Below are positions 1-5,066 of a DNA stretch of 5,066 nt, piece by piece (the stretch's first letter is position 1; each line of letters begins with the position of its first letter). The notes below the pieces were generated by a model that saw nothing but the letters and a program-made list of their open reading frames with translations, ran no database searches and was not told the origin of the DNA. Source of the stretch: Actinomycetes bacterium. GTDB taxonomy: Bacteria > Actinomycetota > Acidimicrobiia > Acidimicrobiales > Palsa-688. The stretch spans positions 1-5,066 of the forward strand of contig JAKAQB010000151.1 in assembly GCA_021811865.1 (NCBI GenBank), given 5' to 3'. Both the position numbers and the translations under genes were made by a program.

Positions 1-262
1 GATCTTGCGCGCCGAGCGGGCCGCAGGGCAGCTGCCCACCGCCGCCACCCGCATCCTCGCCGCGTGGCTGTGCCACCTGCGCGGCCTGGGCGCCCCGGTC
101 CGCGACGTACGCGCTGCGGCGCTCGTGCCCCTCGCCGCCGGCCCGGTCCGCGGCGCAGCCCGCCGGGTGCTCGGCGCCCTCGACCCCGACCTGGGCTCCG
201 ACACCGCGCTGGTGAGCGCGGTGGCCGAACAGTGCCAGGACCTGACGGGATCCCGGAGGTGA
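1..262 (+). CDS. Mannitol dehydrogenase-family oxidoreductase, C-terminal fragment (possible fructuronate reductase)
   Basis: This open frame enters from the left edge (first whole codon at 2) and ends at TGA 260-262, so only about the last 86 residues are visible. The pattern resembles the C-terminal helical domain of the mannitol/fructuronate/altronate dehydrogenase family: a short LPTAATRILAAWLCHLRG helix where the family has its 'alAvAaWmryLrG' segment, then a helix with spaced Leu/Val, then a terminal 'LDPDLGSDTALVSAVAEQCQDL' type helix. That family reduces keto sugars or keto uronates with NAD(P)H in the cytoplasm. Next to beta-glucuronidase and a glucuronide transporter, the best guess is fructuronate reductase (UxuB role), but the NAD-binding and catalytic parts lie outside the window, so substrate and even family rest on weak C-terminal similarity. 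It overlaps the next gene by 4 nt (GTGA), implying cotranscription. Confidence 0.68.
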   Translation, partial: ILRAERAAGQLPTAATRILAAWLCHLRGLGAPVRDVRAAALVPLAAGPVRGAARRVLGALDPDLGSDTALVSAVAEQCQDLTGSRR

Positions 263-1800
263 CCCCGGCCCGCCGAAAGGCGATCATCGGCCTCGACGTC
301 GGGACCTCCGGGGTCAAAGCCGCCTCGTTCGGGCTCGGGGTGTCGCAGCAGGCGATCGCGATCCGCCACTACCCGCTGCTGCATCCGGCACCGGGACAAG
401 AGGTGCAAGACCCGAACGTGATCGTCGCTGCCGCCACTGCGGCCCTCGCCGAATGCGTGTCGTCGGCCGGCGCCGCGGAGGTGATCGGCGTGTCGCTCAG
501 CGCCGCCATGCACGGCCTGATCGCCCTCGACGCCGAGCTTCAGGCACTCTCGCCGCTGGTCACCTGGGCCGACGGGCGGGCCGCGGACGTTGCCGCCGAC
601 CTGGCCAGCCGGCCCGACGCGCTCGACCTCCAGCTCGCCACCGGGCTCCCGGCCCATCCGATGACCCCGCTCGCCAAGGCGGTGTGGTTCCGACGCCACG
701 ACCCGGCGACCTGGCGTGCGGCGCGCTGGTGGGTCGGGCTGAAGGACTACCTCGTCCTGTGGCTCACCGGCACGCTTGCGACCGAGGTGTCCTCCGCCTC
801 GGGTACCGGACTGCTCGACGTGACCACCCGGAACTGGAGCCCGCTGGCACTGGCCATGAGCGGCATCGAGGTGGGCCAGCTGCCGGAGATCCGGGCGACC
901 ACCGACGTGCTCGCCATGGACCGCCGAGTCGCGGCCACTGTCGGCTTGCCGGCCGGCACCCCGGTGGCGGTCGGCGCCGGAGACGGCCCGTCCGCCAACC
1001 TCGGCACCGGGGCGATCGCGCCCGGCGTGGCCGGACTGTCGCTCGGAACGAGCGGGGCCATCAGGGTCGCCGTCGACGGCCCCCGTCCGGACCGCCACGG
1101 CGAGCTGTTCTGCTACGCGCTCACCGAGCAGATATGGGTCACGGGAGGGGCGATCTCCAACGGTGCCGAGATCCTGCGCTGGGCCGACCGTGCATTCGAC
1201 CACGCCCCGGCGCCCGATGCCAACGGCTCCGTGCAGGTGGAGGCGGCGCCGGGACCGTCGGCCGGGTCGGTGGCCGACAGCAGCGAGGGGCTGGTGATGC
1301 TCCCGTTCCTGTTCCCCGAGCGGGCGCCGCTGTGGGATGGCGACCTCGCCGGCGCCTACCTCGGGCTCCGCCACCACCACGGGGCTTCGCACCTGCGGCG
1401 TGCGGCCGTCGAAGGCGTGTGCCTGCAGATGCGCTTCCTGCTCGACCGGGTCGACCGCCGCTATCCGATCACCTCGGTGAGGGCCACCGGCGGCGCCTTC
1501 GCATCTCCCCTGTGGCGCGGGCTCATGGCGGCCGCGCTCGACCGGCCGATGGTCGTCGTCGGCGGCGAGGACGGCACCGCGCTCGGGGCCGCTGCGCTCG
1601 GGCTCAGCGCGGTCGGTGCCGCCGCCAGCCTCGAAGCAGCGCTCGAACTGCTCGGAGGGGCCCCGGCGGGCTTGCCCGTCGCCGCGCCGCCCGAGCAGGT
1701 CGCCGTCTTCGCGGAGCTGCGCCACCACATCACGAGGCTGCTGCAGGCCCTCGACCGCACCGTCGGCGCCGAGACGGTCCAGAGACCGGGCGAACCATGA
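259..1800 (+). CDS. gntK: Gluconokinase-type FGGY carbohydrate kinase
   Basis: This 513-residue cytoplasmic kinase is predicted to phosphorylate gluconate to 6-phosphogluconate with ATP. Visible FGGY features: the N-terminal phosphate-binding loop DVGTSGVK (residues 13-20), SAAMHG (81-86), the sugar-contacting TWADGR (D105, R107), catalytic Asp D242 in GAGDG, adenosine-side loop GTSGA (263-267), RATGGAFASPLW (408-419) and GTALGAA (439-445). LPAHPMTPLAK and FCYALTEQIWVTGGAISNG match the Bacillus GntK type as remembered rather than xylulokinase or glycerol kinase, and the length equals that family's usual about 513. I chose GTG 259: it sits directly before the phosphate loop and overlaps the upstream stop as GTGA; the next in-frame GTG (340) would delete the loop, and an upstream ATG at 64 would overlap the previous gene by about 200 nt. 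The end overlaps the next gene as ATGA. A different aldonate as substrate cannot be excluded. Confidence 0.92.
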   Translation: MTPARRKAIIGLDVGTSGVKAASFGLGVSQQAIAIRHYPLLHPAPGQEVQDPNVIVAAATAALAECVSSAGAAEVIGVSLSAAMHGLIALDAELQALSPLVTWADGRAADVAADLASRPDALDLQLATGLPAHPMTPLAKAVWFRRHDPATWRAARWWVGLKDYLVLWLTGTLATEVSSASGTGLLDVTTRNWSPLALAMSGIEVGQLPEIRATTDVLAMDRRVAATVGLPAGTPVAVGAGDGPSANLGTGAIAPGVAGLSLGTSGAIRVAVDGPRPDRHGELFCYALTEQIWVTGGAISNGAEILRWADRAFDHAPAPDANGSVQVEAAPGPSAGSVADSSEGLVMLPFLFPERAPLWDGDLAGAYLGLRHHHGASHLRRAAVEGVCLQMRFLLDRVDRRYPITSVRATGGAFASPLWRGLMAAALDRPMVVVGGEDGTALGAAALGLSAVGAAASLEAALELLGGAPAGLPVAAPPEQVAVFAELRHHITRLLQALDRTVGAETVQRPGEP

Positions 1801-2555
1801 CCGCCGAGGCCTCGGCGCCACACGGGCTGCCACACGGGCCGCCACACGGGCCGCCACACGGGCTGCCATACGAGAACGTGCACGCTGGCGCCCCCGCCGA
1901 GGCGAGGCCGCTGGTGACGATCGCCGCTCTCTACGGTGCCGGAGGGAGCGTCGTCGGCCCCGCCGTGGCCACCCGCCTGGGCGTCGTCTTCATGGGCCGG
2001 GAGATCCCGCTGCTGGCGGCTGGCCGCAGCGGTGCACCGCCCGAGGCGGTGGCCGAGGTCGCCGAAGGCGAGCGCCCGCTCGCAGAGCGCCTCAGGATGG
2101 ACTTCGGCGATGCGTCGATCATCGGCGCCGCCCTCGCCCGAACGTCGGCCGAGCCGGCGGCGGCGACCGAACGGCGCCTTCGGTCGTGCATCGAGGAGTT
2201 CCTCGTGGGGGCGGCCACCCATGGGGGAGTGCTTCTCGGCCACGGAGGGATGGTCGTGCTTCGCTCGGTTCCCTGGGCGCTGCACGTTCTGCTGTGCGGC
2301 CCCTCCAGCGAACGGGTCCGCCAGGCGATGGCCCTCCAGGGACAGGACCGGCGGACCGCTGAGAAGCGGCAACGGGCCGAAGACCGCGCCCGGATCGGCT
2401 ACGTGCGTCGTGCCTACGGAGCCGACGGGCTCGACCCGTGCTGGTACCACCTGATCCTCGACTCGACCGCCCTCACCCTCGACGACTGCGTCGAGCAGAT
2501 CGCCGCCGCCGCCCACGCCCGGCTCCGCAAGCCCCGCCCCAGCCCCCCGATCTGA
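1797..2555 (+). CDS. Cytidylate kinase-like family protein
   Basis: This 252-residue protein looks like the cytidylate kinase-like P-loop family (Pfam Cytidylate_kin2 type). Residues 39-62 form the beta-strand, glycine loop and helix (TIAALYGAGGSVVG then AVATRLG); 145-156 give the VLLGHGGMVVLR strand-loop; 195-208 give the family's EDRARIGYVRRAYG segment with D196, R197 and R199; 213-223 give DPCWYHLILDS. The family is presumed to be nucleoside-monophosphate-kinase-like, but most members have no tested substrate, so I assign no reaction. Residues 8-24 are a PHGL/PHGP repeat encoded by a 12-bp tandem repeat and absent from typical members, which begin just before the glycine loop. ATG 1797 overlaps the gntK stop (ATGA), favouring coupling; in-frame GTG 1914, with GAGGCGAGG six nt upstream, would give a 213-residue protein starting MTIAALYGAGG and is a serious alternative. 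The GR usual in the central strand is GH (H149). No membrane segment or signal peptide. Confidence 0.85.
   Translation: MTAEASAPHGLPHGPPHGPPHGLPYENVHAGAPAEARPLVTIAALYGAGGSVVGPAVATRLGVVFMGREIPLLAAGRSGAPPEAVAEVAEGERPLAERLRMDFGDASIIGAALARTSAEPAAATERRLRSCIEEFLVGAATHGGVLLGHGGMVVLRSVPWALHVLLCGPSSERVRQAMALQGQDRRTAEKRQRAEDRARIGYVRRAYGADGLDPCWYHLILDSTALTLDDCVEQIAAAAHARLRKPRPSPPI
1818..1865 (+). repeat. 12-bp tandem repeat, four units, in frame (PHGL/PHGP)
   Basis: Four contiguous 12-bp units starting at 1818, 1830, 1842 and 1854 read CCACACGGGCTG or CCACACGGGCCG; units 1 and 4 carry CTG and units 2 and 3 carry CCG, the only difference. A degenerate fifth unit (CCATACGAGAAC) follows at 1866. Being a multiple of three, the array keeps frame and encodes Pro-His-Gly-Leu/Pro repeats at the N-terminus of the cytidylate kinase-like protein. 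Near-identity of units suggests recent slippage expansion. If translation begins at GTG 1914 instead, the array would be untranslated spacer. Confidence 0.95.
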
Positions 2556-2558
2556 ACC

Positions 2559-2563
2559 GGAGG
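2559..2563 (+). promoter_or_regulatory. Ribosome binding site of the beta-glucuronidase gene
   Basis: GGAGG lies 5 nt before ATG 2569, in the 13-nt gap after the stop of the previous gene. It is the clearest Shine-Dalgarno site in the window and fixes this start. It is the left half of a perfect 10-bp palindrome, GGAGGCCTCC (2559-2568), that abuts the start codon. Confidence 0.85.
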
Positions 2564-2568
2564 CCTCC

Positions 2569-4356
2569 ATGCTCGCCCCGAAAGACACCCCGAGCCGGGA
2601 ACGCACGTCCCTCGACGGCCTCTGGCGGTGCGTGCTCGACCCCGACGGGGTCGGCCGGCTCGACAGATGGTGGGAGCGTCTCTTGGACCGAGCGGTCGAG
2701 ATGCCGGTCCCGTCCAGCTACAACGACATCCTCCCCGATCCGGCATGGCACGACCACGTCGGGGACGTGTGGTACGAGACGACCTTCCGGGTCCCGACCG
2801 GGTGGGCAGGACGGCGCGTCGCCATACGGTTCGGCTCTGCCACCCACAACGCAGAGGTGTGGGTGAACGGCCGGGCGATCACCACCCACGAAGGCGGCTA
2901 CACGCCCTTCGACGCCGACGTCACCGACCTCGCCGTCCCCGGGGAAGAGAGCCGGGTGACGGTGGCCGTGAGCAACGTGCTCAGCTGGCAGTCGATCCCG
3001 CCCGGCTACGTCGAAGACACCCTCTCGGGGCGCCGGCAGCGCTACTTCCACGATTTCTTCAACTACGCCGGGCTGCACCGCCGGGTCTGGCTCGTCGCCA
3101 CCCCGGTCGCCCGCGTCGAGGACATCACGGTGCGCACCGAGATCGACGGCCCCGACGCGACCGTCTCCTATCGTGTCGAGCTCGCCGGCGAGGGCGCCGA
3201 GCGGCTCGCCGTGCGTGTCCACCTCGCCGACGCCACCGGCGGCGAGGTGGCCCGATCGTCGGGCACCCAAGGAGTGCTGCAGGTGCCCGATGCCAGGCTG
3301 TGGCAGCCCGGCGCCGGCTATCTCTACCAGCTCACCGCCGAGCTGGCCGACGGCGACACGCTCGTCGACTCGTACCCGCTGGCGGTCGGGATCCGCACCG
3401 TCGAGGTGGACGAGACCCGGTTCTTGATCAACGGCCTGCCGTTCTACTTCCGCGGCTTCGGTCGCCACGAGGACGCGCCGATCCGAGGCAAGGGACACGA
3501 CGACGTGCTCATGGTCCACGACTTCGCGCTCATGGAATGGGTCGGCGCCAACTCGTTCCGAACCTCCCACTACCCCTACGCCGAGGAGGTCCTCGACTAC
3601 GCCGACCGCCGCGGGATGGTGGTGATCGGCGAGACCCCGGCGGTCGGGCTCAACATGGGTCTCGGCGGCGGCATCTTCGGCGCCCATGGGTTCACCACCT
3701 TCTCCGACGCCACGGTCAATGCCACGACGCAAGCAGCCCACGGTCGAGCCATCACCGAGATGATCGCCAGGGACAAGAACCATCCCTGCGTGGTGGCATG
3801 GAGCATCGCCAACGAGCCCGAGTCCGACACCCGGGAGTCGCGGACCTATTTCGAGCCTCTCGTCGAGCTGACCCGTTCGCTGGACCCGACCCGTCCGGTC
3901 TGCTTCGCCAACGTGATGCTCGCTCCTCCCGACAAAGACGTGATCTCCGACATGTTCGACGTGCTGCTGCTCAACCGCTACTACGGCTGGTACGTCGACA
4001 CCGGCGACCTGGCCGCCGCCGAAGTGCACCTGGAAGCAGAGCTGCGCGCCTGGGCCGCCAAGCACCGAAAGCCGATCATCGTGACCGAGTACGGCGCAGA
4101 CGCCATCGCCGGGCTCCACGACACCGTCCCGGCCCCCTGGAGCGAGGAGTACCAGGCAGCCCTGCTCGACATGTCACACCGGGTCTTCGACCGGGTCGAC
4201 GGCGTCGTCGGCGAGCACGTCTGGCACTTCGCCGACTTCGCCACCTCTTCGGGGATCATGCGCGTCGGGGGGAACAAGAAGGGCGTGTTCACCCGTGACC
4301 GCCAACCCAAGGCCGCCGTCGCCGACCTTCGCCGACGATGGCGAGCCGCGCCGTGA
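2569..4356 (+). CDS. uidA: Beta-glucuronidase, glycoside hydrolase family 2
   Basis: This 595-residue retaining hydrolase cleaves beta-D-glucuronides to glucuronate and aglycone. It aligns by eye with E. coli UidA (603 aa) end to end: sugar-binding jelly-roll domain (about 14-180, with THNAEVWVNG, HEGGYTPFDADVT and YFHDFFNYAG), Ig-like domain (about 182-276) and TIM barrel (about 278-590). Catalytic acid/base is E416 in ANEPE and nucleophile E507 in TEYG. Also kept are D162, H334 (RTSHYP), Y471 and Y475 (NRYYGWY), W552, R565, and N569/K571 of the NKKG motif that binds the glucuronate carboxylate, which separates true glucuronidases from beta-galactosidases. The active-site loop after AVGLNMGLGGG (about 366-382) is close in length to the E. 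coli loop 1 but differs in sequence. No signal peptide, so cytoplasmic and dependent on the transporter encoded next. Start ATG 2569 follows GGAGG. The hydrophilic C-terminal tail of the E. coli enzyme is missing. Confidence 0.97.
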   Translation: MLAPKDTPSRERTSLDGLWRCVLDPDGVGRLDRWWERLLDRAVEMPVPSSYNDILPDPAWHDHVGDVWYETTFRVPTGWAGRRVAIRFGSATHNAEVWVNGRAITTHEGGYTPFDADVTDLAVPGEESRVTVAVSNVLSWQSIPPGYVEDTLSGRRQRYFHDFFNYAGLHRRVWLVATPVARVEDITVRTEIDGPDATVSYRVELAGEGAERLAVRVHLADATGGEVARSSGTQGVLQVPDARLWQPGAGYLYQLTAELADGDTLVDSYPLAVGIRTVEVDETRFLINGLPFYFRGFGRHEDAPIRGKGHDDVLMVHDFALMEWVGANSFRTSHYPYAEEVLDYADRRGMVVIGETPAVGLNMGLGGGIFGAHGFTTFSDATVNATTQAAHGRAITEMIARDKNHPCVVAWSIANEPESDTRESRTYFEPLVELTRSLDPTRPVCFANVMLAPPDKDVISDMFDVLLLNRYYGWYVDTGDLAAAEVHLEAELRAWAAKHRKPIIVTEYGADAIAGLHDTVPAPWSEEYQAALLDMSHRVFDRVDGVVGEHVWHFADFATSSGIMRVGGNKKGVFTRDRQPKAAVADLRRRWRAAP

Positions 4357-5066
4357 GCGTCTCCGATCGGCCACCCACGCTGCGGCTGGGACAGTACGTC
4401 GGCTACGGGGCGGGCGACGCCGCCAACAACCTGACCTTCTCGATGGCGTCGGCCTTCTTGCTGATCTACTACACCAACGTCGCCGGCATCCCCGCCGCCG
4501 AAGCGGGGACCCTGTTCCTCGTGGTGCGCGTCCTGGGCGGGTTGACCGATCTCGCTGCCGGCCGGATCGCGGACCAGACCGCCACCCGGTGGGGAAAGTT
4601 CCGACCCTACCTGCTGTTCGGGTCCGTTCCGCTCCTCGCCCTCCTCGTCGCCGTGTTCTCGATCCCGCACGGGCTGTCTCCGGGCTGGAAGCTCGCCTGG
4701 GCGTACGGCTCCTACGTCTTGTTCCAAGCCGCGTACAGCACCGTCAACATCCCCTACGGATCCCTCGCGGCCGCCATGACCCAGCGGCCTTCCGACCGGG
4801 CTCGGCTGTCGACCGCACGGCTGATCTTCACTGCGGCCGCGATTCTCGTCATCGCCGCCGTCGTCTCCCCCGAACTGTCCCACGCCGCGGATCTGCAGCG
4901 CTCTCTCACCGTGACGGTCGCCATCTTCGCGGCCGTCGGCGTGGCCATCTACACCTGGTGCTTCGCCGCCACCCGCGAGACGGTGCAGCGCGACGCCGAA
5001 CGTTTCAGCGTCGCTGCCACCCTGCGAATGCTCCGCCACAACCGGCCACTGGTGATCCTCTGCATG
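4353..5066 (+). CDS. uidB: Glucuronide transporter, GPH-family cation symporter, N-terminal part
   Basis: The frame stays open to the right edge, giving about 238 residues of a family usually near 450-460. It belongs to the glycoside-pentoside-hexuronide:cation symporters (MelB/UidB type, inner membrane, twelve helices) and resembles E. coli UidB closely: GYGAGDAANN (17-26), LLIYYTNVAGI (36-46), RWGKFRPYLLFG (79-90), VNIPYGSLAAAMTQ (131-144), the DRARL/RLIF stretch, and a final LRHNRPLVILCM. About six hydrophobic segments are visible (roughly 23-45, 49-69, 84-103, 112-135, 155-172, 186-206). It would import glucuronides for UidA. GTG 4353 gives a GTGA overlap with the uidA stop, as at other junctions here, with GGCGAG seven nt upstream; in-frame ATG 4338 would add five residues and is equally possible. 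The helix-2 motif reads RVLGGLTD (59-66), with Gly62 where MelB and UidB have Asp; Asp66 is kept. Confidence 0.93.
   Translation, partial: MSVSDRPPTLRLGQYVGYGAGDAANNLTFSMASAFLLIYYTNVAGIPAAEAGTLFLVVRVLGGLTDLAAGRIADQTATRWGKFRPYLLFGSVPLLALLVAVFSIPHGLSPGWKLAWAYGSYVLFQAAYSTVNIPYGSLAAAMTQRPSDRARLSTARLIFTAAAILVIAAVVSPELSHAADLQRSLTVTVAIFAAVGVAIYTWCFAATRETVQRDAERFSVAATLRMLRHNRPLVILCM

Noticed and set aside
64..258. Upstream ATG extension of the gluconokinase
   Set aside because: It would overlap the previous gene by about 200 nt and add a Pro/Arg-rich stretch that no FGGY kinase has; GTG 259 gives the family's normal length.
1775..1788. Small inverted repeat CGGTC-CAGA-GACCG just before the kinase-like gene
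   Set aside because: A 5-bp stem inside the gntK coding end, without a U-tract; stems of this size are frequent by chance in GC-rich DNA, so I do not call a terminator or regulator.
1461..2606. Minus-strand open frame opposite gntK and the kinase-like gene
   Set aside because: Low-complexity Gly/Ala/Ser/Arg composition, no motif, and fully antisense to two supported genes; a high-GC shadow.
2473..4119. Long open frame on the minus strand (about 548 codons) opposite uidA
   Set aside because: It lies antisense to a gene with an unmistakable beta-glucuronidase sequence; its translation is rich in Gly, Val, Asp and Arg with no recognisable domain, as expected of the complement of GC-rich codons.
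3981..5039. Minus-strand open frame opposite the uidA end and uidB
   Set aside because: Antisense to sequence that matches UidA and UidB residue by residue; the composition is that of a complement shadow.

Overview
The window is very GC-rich, with codon third positions almost always G or C. It is densely packed on one strand, with GTG starts and 4-nt stop/start overlaps. This suggests a high-GC actinobacterium, possibly an acidimicrobial-type lineage; the lineage is inferred from composition and the style of the proteins, not from a marker gene. All real genes are on the + strand and read as one operon cut at both ends by the window.

Layout: (1) the C-terminal end of a probable mannitol dehydrogenase-family polyol/uronate oxidoreductase (1-262); (2) a complete FGGY-family sugar-acid kinase of the gluconokinase (GntK) type, GTG start at 259; (3) a complete cytidylate kinase-like P-loop protein (1797-2555) whose N-terminal extension is encoded by a perfect-period 12-bp tandem repeat; (4) a complete GH2 beta-glucuronidase, UidA/GusA type, with every key catalytic and glucuronate-binding residue in place (2569-4356); (5) the N-terminal half of a GPH-family glucuronide:cation symporter, UidB/GusB type, running off the right end. 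Junctions are GTGA overlap, ATGA overlap, a 13-nt gap with a strong GGAGG, and a GTGA overlap. There is no intergenic space for a promoter or terminator, so regulation must lie outside the window.

How they fit together: UidB would import beta-glucuronides intact, and UidA (no signal peptide, so cytoplasmic) would release glucuronate and the aglycone. A mannitol dehydrogenase-family enzyme is the usual fructuronate reductase (UxuB) step after glucuronate isomerisation. The gluconokinase-type enzyme is not part of the textbook glucuronate route, which ends in KDG kinase, so it points to a second substrate (gluconate or a related aldonate) or an altered route. The cytidylate kinase-like protein has no obvious role in the pathway and is the real unknown here. 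The rest is a recognisable glucuronide-utilisation operon; I see no mobile element, CRISPR array or RNA gene.
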